This document shows positions 37,535 to 51,440 of a stretch of DNA of 64,000 bases, piece by piece. Source of the DNA: Holothuria scabra (Eukaryota > Echinodermata > Holothuroidea > Aspidochirotida > Holothuriidae). A model generated the notes under the pieces. It was given only the letters and a program-made list of their open reading frames with translations, did no database searches and had not been told where the DNA came from. The position numbers were made by a program, and so were the translations under genes. Location of the stretch: positions 49,200,879 to 49,264,878 of the forward strand of contig CM074187.1 of NCBI GenBank assembly GCA_037179385.1. The letters run 5' to 3'. Each line of letters starts with the position of its first letter. The first letter of the stretch is position 1.

Positions 37535-37818
37535 GAGGCAATATGACATCTATTTATTGGATTTTATAGGGGCAAGTGAAAAATTGGTATAGAGGATAGA
37601 AAATACATTACTGGCTCTGTTCATTACGTCAGTTTTTCACCTTTACGTCCGGGCCTTGGGTAATGTTAGTTTACAGTACATCAAATATACAGCCTCAAAA
37701 GTAGCTTTTATTTTCAATCCTCATTTAGACCATATTTGAACACAATAACCTGCCCAGTGGGTAGTGAAACCCCATGAGTCTCTCAAGGAAAACAATTCAA
37801 ACTGTAGTACTGTACATG

Positions 37819-38123
37819 TTAAAGGGCCAAACCTCTCACCCCAAACTACAATTTTGGTACCTGGGTACCGAAATTCTCAATTGGTTCAGCTCTTTGATTG
37901 GCAGCTAATTCAAACAATGCAGAGTACCAAAGCTTATATTACACATCATGAAAGGTACTGAGAGTGTTTATATTATTTAAATTGAGTTTTTTTATACTCA
38001 CCTTGAAGCAATAAAGTGAGATTGTATCTGGATGAGGATGAATTTCAGGCAATTGTGGGAGGGGCTTAAGTAAGAAGGTTATGAGAATTGGTACTGTTTG
38101 GGGTGAGAGAACTGGGCCTTTAA
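37819..38123 (-). mobile_element. MITE family 1, copy b
   Basis: TTAAAGGGCCAAACC at the left and GGGCCTTTAA at the right, with the interior in inverted orientation relative to copies a and c (CAATTGGTTCAGCTCTTTG, CTTGAAGCAATAAA). Confidence 0.8.
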
Positions 38124-38576
38124 AATTTGAGATGGATTGAAAGTGATTATGACTGTTTTCAAAATTCATATCCAATGTTTTATTTTCTGTAATGTTGAAA
38201 AAAACAATGAACAGGGGACCCAACAAAAACTTCAACTTTTTCTGGCTCAAAATCTACACGGTCATGGTAGAGACATTTTGTACTGTAGAGTCCTGACTGA
38301 CAAACTTCTAAGCTTTCATTCATATGAGGGTTAGCTCAAAATACAGAAGTTGTGAACTTTGATAAGGCTGCCAAGAGGGATTGAAACAGAGCTAATTTAG
38401 TGTGTAAGTCAATGGGGAAAATTTTTGTTTCCTTAACAAGCTTCAGTATACGTGTGTAACTTACCATTTATCAAGTCTATCCATAGGAAGAACTATTCTA
38501 CAGTAGCATGTAAACAAAACTTATTTGTTTAGAGCTGTGAGTTCTAACACCCACACAAAAACAGCTTTAAAGAAGT

Positions 38577-38868
38577 TCTCTCACCCCAAACAGTTCCAAT
38601 TCTCCTAACCTTCTTACTTAAGCCCCTCCCACAATTGTCTGAAATTCATCCTAATCCAGATACAATCTCAGTTTATTGCTTCAAGGTGAGTATAGAAAAA
38701 CTCAATTTATATAATCAAAACACTCTCAGTACCATTCATGCTGTGTAATATAAGCTTTGGTACTCTGCATTGTTTGAATTAGCTGTCAATCAAACAGCTG
38801 AGCCAATTGAGAATTTCGGTACCCCCCTACCAAAACTGTAGTTTGGGGTGAGAGGTTTGGCCCTTTAA
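38577..38868 (+). mobile_element. MITE family 1, copy c
   Basis: TTAAAGAAGTTCTCTCACCCC to GGTTTGGCCCTTTAA. It is very similar to copy b but inverted, and separated from it by about 450 bases, giving a pair able to fold back on itself. Confidence 0.8.
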
Positions 38869-39085
38869 TGTTAATACTTGCTGTAAGGCCAATGCTGCGG
38901 CTGATGTGCTAAAATGGTAACTGATTCCAAGTTCTTATGTATGATCAAAAAGAAGTCATATTTCACACCTCACCCATGAAGATCTTATTAGTATTTTCAC
39001 TTGTCCCTCTAGATGGACATAAACTTGGCTTAAATCAATCAGTTTTCAGGCTATAAACAATGGTAAGTACTGTAGGCTAGGTTAG

Positions 39086-39118
39086 GTTAGATGGAGTTTA
39101 ATGGCCCAGTTTCCAACC
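39086..39118. mobile_element. SINE tail fragment
   Basis: GGTTAGATGGAGTTTAATGG followed by CCCAGTTTCCAACC matches the tail end of SINE copies 1 and 2. No tRNA-like head follows. Confidence 0.55.
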
Positions 39119-40549
39119 AAAAATAGGCTTTAGAATCCCAGAGCAGTACAAAAAAAATTCTGTAAAACCAATCTTTTGAGGCAAACAGATTTCTTTCCAG
39201 TAAAAAAGAGTTGGTGACGACCGAAAGAGGAGTAAATGAGCTGACTATGCATACAGTATGCAAATGGGATCTCACAGTATCTCAACTGTATTATTAAGTA
39301 AAAATTATTAAGTAAAATGTAGAGTTGCCAACTATAAAACTAATTATCAACCATTGAAGCCATGTTCTTTCACCAAACATGACTGTCAAGCCACACTTAA
39401 ATAACCCCTCACTTTCTCTGCTCAGCTTCCTTCCCCCTGTCCATGTTTATTATCCTCTTCTGGCTAATTTCCTTAAATGGGTGTCAAATTTCTGCAAAAT
39501 ATTGTAGTAGCTTCCTAATGCTGTTTTGATCCCACAACTTGAGAACACTGCAGTCTTCATTGATCATAAATAAACTGTTCTGTAACAAAGAACTCATAAA
39601 CTGCCACAAAAAAGTGTGTTAAGGGGGACTGAATGCCCACAGCATTGTAAAACCTCAGTCCAACTTACAGACCAGATCCAATGTGGAAATCTATGGTGTG
39701 ACTTGCCAATGATTGAAACAATTTTATCTCAAGAACAGGACTCACCAACAGGTCAGTTGAAAAAATCCTGCAAGTGCAAAATAATGTTGCCTACAAATAA
39801 TGGAAACAAGTGACAGCATGTAGTATGGATGAAATACCATACAACTTAAGTTCAAACCATGTAATATTCAAATAGGCCTACTGATAATCCAAAACAAAAG
39901 GACAATCCTACTTTCCTGTAAGGAATCCCGAATAAGTTGCTGCATTTTCCACAGTGTTTCCCACAGCCTATGTATTACACACAAAGCGAATCAAATCAGG
40001 GCTCTTATTAACAATACATGCTTGGGCATTAGTCATAACAGCTGAACAGTATGACAGCATCACTCTGCAAACTAACCATTCAGTGTAAGCACTGCTCTTT
40101 GTACTGCACAGTGTAGATCTATTCAAAGAGTCTAGCACAAGCACTATAAAAGTTACAGTACTACACACATCACTCAGGCTAATTTTATAGTTTTTCTTGG
40201 TGAAACCTACCAGGTTCTCAACAACTTCCTGAACTATCATTAAATACATGATAGACACAACAGTATATCAACATGTGAAGAGGAAACATTGAAATGTGTT
40301 CACAGTGTCTTAGCAACTGTGAAACACAGTATAGCTACATAGATGTTACTTGGCTCCCAATAGGTAATACTTGGCTCATAAATTTTTTAAAATGAGGAGC
40401 TCTGGTAAGGGTTTGTAATGAAAACAAAACTGTTGTTATTAAAGAGTTCATCATAATTTTCCTTCATATAGGCTTCAATAACACTTTGGAATTTGGGGTT
40501 TTGTATATCATTATATCATGTATTAATACCAGCCCAGTGATAATGCAAT
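39119..40549. other. No recognised feature
   Basis: AT-rich DNA with only chance-length open frames on both strands. Confidence 0.45.
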
Positions 40550-40811
40550 TTACAGGGCAAGAGCAGTCGTACAAAACTTATTCTGAAACAAAAGCTTAAT
40601 CTCAAAATTTTCATCCAATTTCCCTTCAAAGCATCTCTCGTGATATTTTAGGACTTCTGTATTGCATATATTCAAGGTAAACCAAGCAAAGACTTCCAGT
40701 AAATTTTACATTTGAGGAGAAAAAATACTGTCATATAACTTTCAAGAACCACTAACGACACAGGACAGTGTACTACACCCCTTCAAGTCAGGAGTCTGCT
40801 CTCACCCTTCA
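40550..40811 (+). mobile_element. MITE family 2, copy b
   Basis: Begins TTACAGGGCAAGAGCAGTC and ends GTCTGCTCTCACCCTT. It shares TGCATATATTCAAGGTAAACC and TAAATTTTACATTTGAGGAG with copy c at 47866-48127. Confidence 0.7.
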
Positions 40812-41110
40812 ATACAAAAAAATCAGCACATTTCTAACTTCATAGCTGAGACATCTGTTGTTAATGAACATTTATTATTAAAACAATACAGGCTAGATAT
40901 TGTTTTAAACCAAATTACAAGCATTGCCTTTATGAAAATTCAATTATTTCATATGTATACATGAAGAAATGTCAGAAACATGTTATACTCTACTGACTAT
41001 CATGGTGATTACTGTACATGCAACCCTGCATTTAACATTTCTCAAAGCAGCTACATTTGATGCAAATCGCTATACCTAAAATTAAAAATGCTACCATGGT
41101 ACAGTTATAC

Positions 41111-41446
41111 AGGGTTCGATTTTTATGATTGTCCGGTTGTCCAGGATAACTAAAATTTGATAGGGACAACCAAAAGTTGAAAGTTCAATGTCTCATGGAC
41201 AACCATTTTTTTCTCGGTAACAATTACAAAGCAACTTGCTTTTATCTGATTGAAGGTTATACTGCTGCCTGATCCCCTCTTTCAACTTCATCCATCATAC
41301 AAGACCAATAATACAGGAATACACTCACTGTATTGTAGTTGAGCAAAAGGTGTTTCAGACAACCACATTTACTTCTGGACAACTGAAAATAGGGAAATTG
41401 TTGCCTGGAGGACAGCCATAAATTTTTCGGAAAATCAAGTCCTGAT
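41111..41446. mobile_element. Possible hAT-like element with CAGGGTTCGATTTT ends
   Basis: The left end CAGGGTTCGATTTT faces AAAATCAAGTCCTG at the right, with further weak matches GGTTGTCC / GGACAACC inside. No clear 8-bp target duplication was found, so boundaries and class are tentative. Confidence 0.35.
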
Positions 41447-43024
41447 ATAGGTATACACTTAATTGCTAAGCAATGTGATACAAACAACGTACAGCCCTGT
41501 GATGTTTTTTCAAAGCCTCTTTCGGGATACTTTTAAGATTCCTTTGCGATGTTCATTATTGTACGTTCACATTCTACTTAAACTTAATGCACTTCTTTGC
41601 TACTTTATGTATGACATCAACGAAAGCAAGCAGCTACATTGAACGTTCCACGTGGCATTCTTTCCATCTTAGTCATTTCCTCAGATGAGATTTGCAGGCA
41701 AGCAGACTGTCTACAGAAGATGGGCTTGACATTAGCAATATACTGTGATACCTTTACTCCCTTAACTGAATGAAACACTGTACAAATACCTTGTTGTGAG
41801 AGTCTCACTTTGAAACCCACAGCTCTGATATAATAAGGGGTTTGATGAAACCTGTAGGCAATTACAGACCATAGCTTACGAAAACAACATAAAGTACTTA
41901 CACTACTGTACAAGACAGGGGTTCATAGTGAAAAAGGAAGTAATACTAGGACTTTTAGAGAACACTTTTGAGAACATCAAATGGGGAGGAACAAAATTTG
42001 CAGACCATTTACTATTTAAACAAGCTGATCTCATTACTAAAACATGTAATACTGAACAACGAAATGCAACACTGCACTTTAATACTTAAAAAGTTTTGTC
42101 AGTTTCAATAGAAAAATTCTATTAAAATACAGAAAGGGGAAATTACAATAGTGCAATCTGGGCTGGAACTGTATATTACAATTTCAATCCAAAAAATTGT
42201 GCAAAGTTGCACATGCATTTGTATCTGAAAAAGCAATGTGCGATACTGTGACCACAACATACAAAACAGGCTGCCCATTGTTGAGTCTGAAAACAGTGTC
42301 TAACCAATCAATAATCTGTAATTAATCCAGATACAGTAATTCTGTTACACAAGTCATGATATGCAAAATATCTTTACAGTTCTAGATCTGTATGCAAAAC
42401 TTCCATTCATGAGGATTTCCCTACAGTAGTATTGATATGGTAATAGTGCCCAACCACAGGTGTTAAAGTCAGACCACTTTGCATAATTTCACAATAGAAA
42501 ACATATTTTTGTCCTCCCTAAGCATTCACAATTATATAATATGTACACTTATCAATGTCACAGCAGGTTGGGTCTCAAGTTCACTCCATTTTGTTTTTGT
42601 TTTTTTTTTGTTACTTGCTTCAGATTACTGTATTAGTTTAGTCAGGTTTCGTGCAAAATACTGTATTTACCATGGCCATGCTGTAGTACTGCAGTCACAC
42701 AGCAAGTCAAAGTTCTCATTAAAACAAAATATATTAAAAACCTAAATGAACCACTCAAGCAATCAATCACTTTTCCTACTCTGTCAAGATATTCACAAAC
42801 AACAAACATCTAAGTTTGATCCACTATCAAAGTCTCCTTTTCTCAAGTCCCTGATGGAATTTTTGATAAGGTAATGATAGGTCTACCATGTCCAAGGTAC
42901 ATACCAGGCTGACAGTAATGACGGCAGGCTGAACAATAAATGAGGACAACACTCAAGTGTACATATTTGTTGTTCTCAAAGCCCAATGTAAATACCAAAC
43001 TGTACCAAGAACAACACTGCACAC

Positions 43025-43482
43025 TAGGGTTGGGCAGTACCGTGAAAATATTGGTGACGGTAAATTGTAAGACACACAGAACCAGCACTGAGACAGTACA
43101 GGCTCTCAACTCTCAGGTAGGGAAGTTGGGTGGGAAGGAAACTAAGCCAAGCATGGCCCCCATGTTGTCCTGCATATTAATACATCTGGGTGTTTAATTG
43201 GGTTATTAACCATGCAGGAACCTCTGCTCTATATATTTGTCTGAATATTTTAAATATCCATGCAGGAACCTCTGCTCTATATATTTGTCTGAATATTTGA
43301 AATATCCACCCATCTAAACAGTTATTTTTCTCTGCGAATATAATGAGTACCAGTAAGTTTTTCAAATACTAGTGTTTTTTCAAGTACCAGTATTAGTAAC
43401 ACACCAAATATCTTCCATATTTTCATTACCTGTACCTCTAGTACCAGTATTGAAGTCAGTACGGGTCTACTCCCCAACCCTA
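43025..43482. mobile_element. hAT-type non-autonomous element (8-bp TSD CTGCACAC)
   Basis: The ends are TAGGGTTGGGCAGTA and its near-inverse (right end TACTCCCCAACCCTA). Perfect 8-bp duplications CTGCACAC flank it at 43017-43024 and 43483-43490. An internal 48-bp segment (CATGCAGGAACCTCTGC... at 43211 and 43259) is tandemly duplicated. At 458 bp it has no transposase. Confidence 0.85.
43211..43306. repeat. 48-bp tandem duplication inside the hAT element
   Basis: Two almost identical units starting CATGCAGGAACCTCTGCTC, 48 bases apart, differing by one base near the end of the unit. Confidence 0.9.
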
Positions 43483-43490
43483 CTGCACAC

Positions 43491-46400
43491 TAAAAACAGT
43501 TTTGAGGTAAACTTCAGAACATACAGTATACAGTAACACTCCCTCCAGGTAATGAACAGACCCAAGTTCTTTACAAATTCAGTGATTGCACACAAATGAT
43601 GATTCATAATGCATTAATACTATATAAGCCTTAATGATTAACATGTTTAGCCTGAAAAGGCAATACTGAACTAAATAAATACTGCAAAGCATTCCACCTT
43701 TTAAGCTATCATGCATACAATACTGGGCAAACATAGCTCATGCAGCAGATTTCCGCTATGATACATACTGTGAGAGTACTGAGCTGTCCGAGTTCTGGCA
43801 GATGCTATACGTTATTAGTGTATTGTCAGGGTACTTAAATTATATTTCAATCACATGAGTCATCGCTTAATGTCCACACTGACAGTCAAACTGTCTACAG
43901 CAATTTACTAGATGTATTACACACAAATTTACATCAATTTTCTTTACCCCTTTACATGAAGGTGTTTCTACTTTTAAAGGCAGTAGCCAAGAATGCCTAA
44001 AGGAAAGTGCTTTCAGATTTTTCATCACAAAAAACAATGTCAATCATCATAACCTGATATGCAGCATAGTAATCATGCATCATTGCCAAGCAATTCAATG
44101 CATTAATTTTTGGCACTGTATTTTATGTACCTACATGTAGTTAAGTATAGTATTAGCAGTAGAGATGCCGACTTGAATTTTAGTTTTCCCTCCTGAGTTC
44201 CTGTTTTCCTTTATAACTTTGCAAACATTTTTTTAAAACTACCAAAAACCATTTCCAGTTTTTTCCATTCAGTTTTGAAGGTTCACTTTAAATATATAGT
44301 GTATTTAGCAAATATTATGTAAACAAATGTTTGTTATAAAGTTTTGAAGTCATGAATGTTGCCTGAATAGCACATCCACACATTCTAAAATATTTTCATT
44401 ACTGTACATAATATGGACAGCTAGACAAACAGTTCAATCTGCTAGAAGGTCACTAAAGCAGCTTATAAAACCAATACTGTATGTTGGGTGTAGTACAGAC
44501 TATCATAATCTTGTTTGAATAATATCAGGGATGGAATTTAGCACTGGCCCATGTCAGATAAAGAGGTGGGTCTAATTTGAAATTGACTAATTCACGACAG
44601 TACATCAGCAAGAAAACATGTTAATTCTCTTTCGAAAGCAGTCTTGATAAAATGGTATGGACTACCATTCATCATTAATTTAAACATAGATATAAATTCA
44701 AAAACAATAAAAAAACAGATGTGTTTTCAATGGCAGAAACATATGTGACAATTGTTCGTCTATCATTTTTCGTTCTCATTTGGGATCCATCTCTTCCAAT
44801 CGACAACCTGAATTTTTCCTTAAAAATCACGCCAATATTGTTGTGTACAAACATGCTGGTAAATATTGCAGTCTACTTTCCAAAGGCTAAGTTAATGTTT
44901 AAAACTGTTGAGTAGAGTATTTTCTATTTTTAAAACTCTTGTCCATTTCACATAGTGCACAGTATGATGAATGAATTCAAATTAGTACTGTAGTTCTCCA
45001 TATCTTAGTCATAGAATTAAACACAGTTCTGTTCTGTGTTTTGACATCTAGTTTTCTGCACAGCTCAAATGCGTCCGACTTATTTAATAAGATGCTGTTT
45101 GAGTATTTTTAGCAATGCTCATTGGTTATTATGTGCAACAACCTCTGTATGGTGTCAAGTTCCTCCTAGCTATGTGCAACAGCCACAAATACTTGGCACA
45201 CCTTCAAAGCCTCCTGTATCACAACCTACAATTCAGGTTTAATTTACAAATGCCTTACTCTACGTGCGCTCACTGCTCAACATGCAACCACACTGTAAAG
45301 TTTGGCGTCGTGTTGTTATTACAACTTCCAGTCCCGTACTACGAGGTGTGCTGGGAGACATGCTCTACAAAAGTGTATAACACACCATGAATGCCACTGA
45401 ACATAACTGTGTATAGGCCTGAGTCACAATACACACATGGATCAGTCATTTAATTAATCTGCACTCTGATAAAATGCAGGAATGGCTTCCCAGTCTTGAT
45501 GTACTTGGACTGAATAATTTGGCAAGTTTGACTGATAAGAAGAGACTTGTTTGAAATGCTTGCTGCCTTTTTAAGTTACAGTATTCTATGTAACAAGAAA
45601 ACTGACTTTACCTTACCAATATCATTCTGTGATCCTACCAATAGTAGTAATGATAGTTGAATCTCTGAGATGCTTAGACCATAGATTTTGCCATTAAAAG
45701 ATGTGATGTATTGTATCTTCCATTGTATTTAGTTGCTTGAACTTGCAGGCTTGTATCGAAGGTAAATAATTAAATTAAGCAGAATAAAGCACATGATTCG
45801 TTGTACATGCAATATGAGAAAGAAATGGCCAAATGTTGCATAAATTTGCCAGTGTAAGTTTCTGTGTAAGGCTGTAAGCTAAATAAGAGAAAAGTCATGT
45901 GCATTGACTCATACCATAAATAAATCAGATGCTATTGAAAATTGCAGGGAGCTACAGGTTTCAAAATAACCCCAAAAAATCTGACTAAACATCTTACAAG
46001 ATTACAGGAACTTCTCCAGTACAACATAATGGCTGGACAAAAATCTTGGTCAGACTGTCAGACCAGACATGATCATGTACAGTAACATTTACCTTAGTGC
46101 TTGATTAAGCAGAGGTTTGAAGCCAAAGAGGATATAGCCAGGACTAAATACTAACAATGAATTATGGGGAAAGGGAGTACAAGCATGGGTGTGCAATGGC
46201 TTTTTTTTCACATCTGTTTCACCAGTGCTTTTCAGCCAAAACAACCAAGTTACCAAATTCTGAGTGAATTTAATTGACATCTACTGAACCATTGTAAAAT
46301 GAGTTCAACCATGGGGTAACAGCTCTGTTTCAACCAGGTAGATGTTAAGATTTCTTACCATATCAGCATACACTGTATGCCTATACCCTTCTTGAAGGTG

Positions 46401-46572
46401 GTTTTTCTGAGACAAAATTCATTTGCTTCAAATTATGCAGGAAAACTTTCTCTTTCAGGGGCGTGTGAAAACTACATGTATCTTAATTTGCACAGAATTT
46501 GGACAATACTAATTTTTCAGAAATTTAATTTTTTTCTTAAGATTTAGTGCGTTGGGGAAAATTTGTAATGTT

Positions 46573-46618
<46 letters not shown>

Positions 46619-47172
46619 CCTACAGTAAGCCCCTCCTAGTGCAAATGAATTTTATAAGCAATCATGGCACATTGTGTATATGGTGAAATGTTAGATCTAC
46701 AGGAAGAGGTACACAGTATTCAAACACTCCAACAGTATCAAGTTCCAAGGTTGACAGAACATTCAACTACAGTATGAAGAAATATGAATGAATATCAGGT
46801 AATATGCCCACATTATATGACTTATAATTATCGGAGTTGGTGCTGCAGCTGTCTGCATGGGGGGGAGGGGGGGCAGCGGCTACTTTCATCGTGGATACTG
46901 TACCGTGGCCTAGCCTATACTTCATGAATGATCAGCGCTTTGCAATACTGACTGAATGTTAATTAAGAAACTTTATCTAGAGAGAATCTTCATAGGGTGA
47001 GGGCTTGATTGGAAATTACTATACTACAGATTCCCACACATATATGTACAGTGCAGAGTTATTGCCGATATTTACATGTAACTAGATGGGTTGATTATAC
47101 ATACACAAATGCCATAAATTGTCGAGGAATCTCAAAAAGATGGGATTAAATGTTTAGTTCACTAATCGCAAA
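43491..47172. other. No gene; AATC microsatellite only
   Basis: AT-rich DNA. The only clear features are the AATC run at 46573-46618 and a G-rich tract near 46858-46873. A 91-codon plus-strand frame near 45115 shows no recognisable family. Confidence 0.45.
46573..46618. repeat. (AATC)n microsatellite, about 11 units
   Basis: Uninterrupted tetranucleotide repeat. Confidence 0.97.
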
Positions 47173-47865
47173 CTAAGAGCTAGGGATGCACCGGATATCC
47201 GGTCCGGCCAGATTATCCGGCCGGATAGTGAAAAAAATCCAGTTCCGGTTCCAGCCGGATTTTTTTTAAATCTGGCCGGAACCGGATTTTTCTGTAAACT
47301 TGGGTAGCATTATGTACATGAGTTAAACAAACATGAAAACTGCAGTAACTGTCTCAGAATTAATTTAAAGTTCAAAAATTATAGCTTATCAGTGCATGTT
47401 ACAGTATATAACATTTGAACACCTTTATTTAGCCCTTAAAAATGACTGAACCAAACAGGCAACAAAGTTATCTGATTTACATGTACATGTAACAAATATG
47501 ACTTCAAATTCCTCCAACTGTGTGAAATAAACTGATTAAATCAGAAGACCTTTCATGCAATTTAATTAAGTCTACTGCAGTGCTCAGTAGTACTGTACAA
47601 AATGGATAATCCATATTACAGTTGTATCAGAGTCACATCATTCAAGGCAGTGTTTTAGTTTAATTGCATTGGGTTGTCTACAAATACACACTTTAACACT
47701 TCACTTTGCTTTACTTTTTAACACTTTTTTGCCCATAAAAATTGTGTCGTTCAAACAGGTAATGTGTTTCATCATGAATTTCATAAGACATTACTCATTA
47801 CAAATTAAAGTTGGCTATGGGGTCAATATCAATGTTTTCTGTCCCTAATAATTAATCACCCACAC

Positions 47866-48127
47866 TTAAAGGTAAAGAGCAGTCCCCCCAAACTTATTTT
47901 GAAGAGAAAGCTAAATAATGCAATTTTCATCTTATTTCTCTTAAAAGTATCTTTCATTACATTTTATGACGTTACTATTGCATATTCAAGGTAAACCAAG
48001 CAGTTATTTCTGGTAAATTTTACATTTGAAGGGAAAAAACATTGTCATGTGACTCACAACAGCCAATCATGAAACTGGACAGTCTACTACAGTTCTTCAA
48101 TTTAGGATGACTGCTCCTGCCCTTTAA
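47866..48127 (+). mobile_element. MITE family 2, copy c, nested in the 2.7-kb hAT element
   Basis: Bounded by TTAA at each side: TTAAAGGTAAAGAGCAGTCC at the left, GACTGCTCCTGCCCTTTAA at the right. The interior matches copy b. Its right edge is only 8 bases from the duplication of the next nested element. Confidence 0.8.
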
Positions 48128-48143
48128 GTATACACAATATGAT

Positions 48144-49146
48144 TAGTGTTCAACCAATCATCTGTTAAAGTTATCGGCATTGAGCTGATTATTCCGTCAT
48201 TGGTAAATAATCAGCATCAGTAAAATTCTGCCATTCAACTGATCATTGCCACCAATTATTTGCAGACTGGAAAAAAGGGACTAAATATACTTGAAAAAGG
48301 GCTCCTAGTTTCGTTAAAATCCCCATAAATACTCAATCCATTAACTTCCTGCCAAAACGAGATGCATTGATAATCACAAACATATAAATTTAACCCCTGC
48401 CATGGGAATGATTGTTTGATATTTTCTGCTATAACCCATTTGTTTTACCTGAAATTAGATTTAGAATTGCATTCAAGGTGTATTCCTTGCTGTCTCTCAG
48501 AAAGCGCCGCTTAAGTTGACTTATGTGCATTTCAGTTGCAGATTCTTTTTAAACAAGATGTAAGTTTTGGAAGAGAACTGCTAAAAATATACAGGGATAT
48601 TTATATCCGAAAGGGACCATAAGTTACGTTGATCGGGTGCAATTGTTTTGCTGCTCAGAAATGCTAAGATTATCATGATTGCTTTACATGGGGTTGGTTA
48701 AGGCGGGAGCTCAAGAGTAGCTACAGTACATTAACGCAACTACAATCCAGTACAGTAAAAGAATACAATGTTCCGACATGATTGGGGGATGTAAACTAGA
48801 CAGAGCATGATGTTGGCCTTAAAACTAAATTACCAAAAGGCATGTGACATCGACTGCAAACAATTCTACTGTATTAACAGTTGATTTGTATCTTCACTTT
48901 TGAACTGAAAATATTACCCCTACAAAAATGTTATCCCTGTGAAACGAAGGGAACAGTATTCCCAATATTTTTTCTCCTGAACTGGCTATGGTATACACGA
49001 TGTGCACGCAGCAAGGGGTGCGTACTGAAGAAACAAACATGTGATTTCCCTCTTTCTAATAATCGGTAATCAGTATTGGGCCGATTGTTAAATCAATTAA
49101 TCGGTAATCAGGTATTACCGATTATAGCATAATCGGTTGACCACTA
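48144..49146. mobile_element. hAT-type non-autonomous element, 1.0 kb (8-bp TSD AATATGAT), nested
   Basis: The left end TAGTGTTCAACCAATCAT is nearly inverted at the right as ATAATCGGTTGACCACTA. Exact 8-bp duplications AATATGAT stand at 48136-48143 and 49147-49154. It inserted into the 47181-49888 element, so it is younger. TAATCGG/CCGATTA words are iterated near the right end. No transposase frame. Confidence 0.9.
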
Positions 49147-49912
49147 AATATGATGTTATCAAACATATAATATGTAATGTCAGAATGTGTGATATACAGT
49201 ATCTCTGCCAAAAAAATTATTGATGACAAATGTGTTTCAGTTTTTAGATACTGTGGCATGTTTAAATATTAGAAATGGTCTATAAAACAATGGTGCTGTG
49301 CATAGTTAAAAACCTTAACCCTAGAGTCTTTTTACAGTACATATGAGCAGTCCATTCAGTAATCACTATCCAAGGACTCTCTTTGCCAAGTATTACTGGT
49401 CTACATAATTTGTACAAGTTTTTGAATAAGTGGTGATGTACTGTAGTTCAAAAGAAACAAACTGATATGCAAAACAACTTTCAAGATTCCCTCAGGAGTT
49501 TTCTCTACAAATACTCACTGAAGGAGGGAAAATACAAAGAGCTCTTACTTGCCCCCATTTGCAACAGTTTTGCTGTACTTCTGCAGGAACAGTTTTTCAT
49601 GCCTTTTTCCTATTATACTGCAGTTTTTGGTTAAAAAATTAGTTGAATACACTTGTACAACACTTGAAGACAAATTTATAGACATTTCCCATTAGTCCTT
49701 CACAAACATTATGTCACAAAGCAGAAAACTCCTACCCCAGAGTCTCTCTGCTTTTCTGAATTTCACTTTATTCATCTGCATTGCAAAAATCTGGTTCCGG
49801 CCGGAAAAAAATCCGGCCGGATTTCAAGTTGATTCCGGCAAAATCCGGTTCCGGCCGGATCCAAAATTTTTGATCCGGTGCATCCCTACTAAGAGCCCTA
49901 TAATGGTACCCA

Positions 49913-51440
49913 CACGGCTGGAAAAAACCGAAATTTCCCGGCAATGAAAGAATTATTTCCCGTGTGATTGTTATTATTTACTATCTAAGCGAAGCGCGAC
50001 CATGGGTTCGTGCGAAGCGTACAGAAAAATTTTTGAAAAATGAAGCCTCTCAGATTGCAGGAAACGGCCCTTCCTGGCCCTGAAAGCCCCTGATGAATGA
50101 ACGCGGTGGCGGGAAAATTATGTAGCCATCGGGTTTTTTGATAGCTTTGGACACGATTTTGTTGAGTCCGACCTAATCATGAATTCAAGCACTGGGAATG
50201 AAACTTGTTTGTGCATTAACTGCTAATGTAAAGCTTTCAAATTATGTAGATTTCGAACGAAATAAAGTTGAATTCCATTACCGAATCTCTCCTTCCTTCA
50301 AAGTTTGTCCTACTCTTCTCTTCTGTCAAACAAACTAATTAACTTTCTAGCCAAGCAACTTGTCCATTGAGCGCCGTCGCGTTCAGCTCAGCAACTACTA
50401 CTGTTGTGTGCATACATAAAACACTCCTTCACAAACAGCAGCAAGTCACCGCTGCTACTACAGTACTAAATCGCTATCACGTTCTTTACTGTGCTGCACA
50501 AATGAAAGCAAACATCCCAAATGTAGCTCACTCATTGGTCGCCCCTAATAGCCTGACAGAATGGCAATATGTTTGTTTAATACAGCTATGCAATGAGGAT
50601 GGAACGAACTTTGTAACTGTGTTGTGTAAAATGTGTCCGTTACTCAGGCTTCACAAAGGGGCAAAACATAATCATTCAAGAAATCATTTAGGCAGACGAT
50701 ACGCATAAGGGCTAGGTCTATATACTTGGCATATTCTTGAACCAAACTTCTCCGCTATTCCCACTAATGACTACCCGCTCTATTAAACGCTCAGGATATT
50801 CACCTGCACCATCAAAAAACAATTACACATGTGGCCCAACTACTGATTTTTGAGCACCAATTTGTTGAAACAAAGGAGAATAACACGCCTCTTATTTTTA
50901 AGAACAGGGAGATTCCTTCATACTGTGGCTACATGCAATTATCACTTCAGATGTACTACACACAGCGAACGTTCAACCACGTGCATTCATTCATCTGTTA
51001 TAACTCAGTGTAGATTCGTCAGCCAGCTCGGCCGAAGAAAATGTCGCGCCTTCTGATTGGTTGTTTTATCAGCACAGACTGTGTACAAAACATGCAGAAT
51101 ATACACAGTGTACGGTACTAATTGACCCACTCATGGCAGCATCACGCTGTTTCTCTTCGTAGTGCTTGGAAGTTGTAGTTTATCCAGGGATATCCCAATT
51201 GAATTTGCTTGTATAAATGAACGAAAAACTTTTAAATATTCTCTGGTAGTTCAAGTTGGGTAGTGCAGAATGTGTTGAAATTTTTAGAATGAAAGCTAAC
51301 AAGGAGCTTTTATTGACTTATTCTGACAATACGATGATCAGCCCGAAACCCATTTTAAAAGTCCTTTGAGCAAATTTCCCGCAAGTGGGTTGGATTTCCC
51401 GGCAATGAGCTTCCCGTATTGCCGGTTTTTTCCAGCCGTG
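49913..51440. mobile_element. hAT-type non-autonomous element, 1.5 kb (8-bp TSD GGTACCCA)
   Basis: A perfect 18-bp inverted end pair CACGGCTGGAAAAAACCG / CGGTTTTTTCCAGCCGTG is flanked by GGTACCCA at 49905-49912 and 51441-51448. Subterminal ATTTCCCGGCAATGA-type words occur on both sides. A 113-codon plus-strand frame (50367-50708) shows no transposase or other motif and is probably chance. Confidence 0.93.

Larger units (their letters stand above)
47181..49888. mobile_element. hAT-type non-autonomous element, 2.7 kb (8-bp TSD CTAAGAGC), host to nested insertions
   Basis: A perfect 16-bp inverted end pair, TAGGGATGCACCGGAT and ATCCGGTGCATCCCTA, is flanked by identical CTAAGAGC (47173-47180 and 49889-49896). 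The subterminal zones on both sides are rich in CCGG/GGCCGGAT words, as expected for transposase binding regions. Two other elements sit inside (47866-48127 and 48144-49146). No transposase frame remains; the longest open frame is about 60 codons. Confidence 0.93.

Noticed and set aside
50367..50708. 113-codon plus-strand frame inside the 49913-51440 hAT element
   Set aside because: No hAT dimerisation or DDE-type motif and no similarity I recognise; length is within chance for 64 kb.
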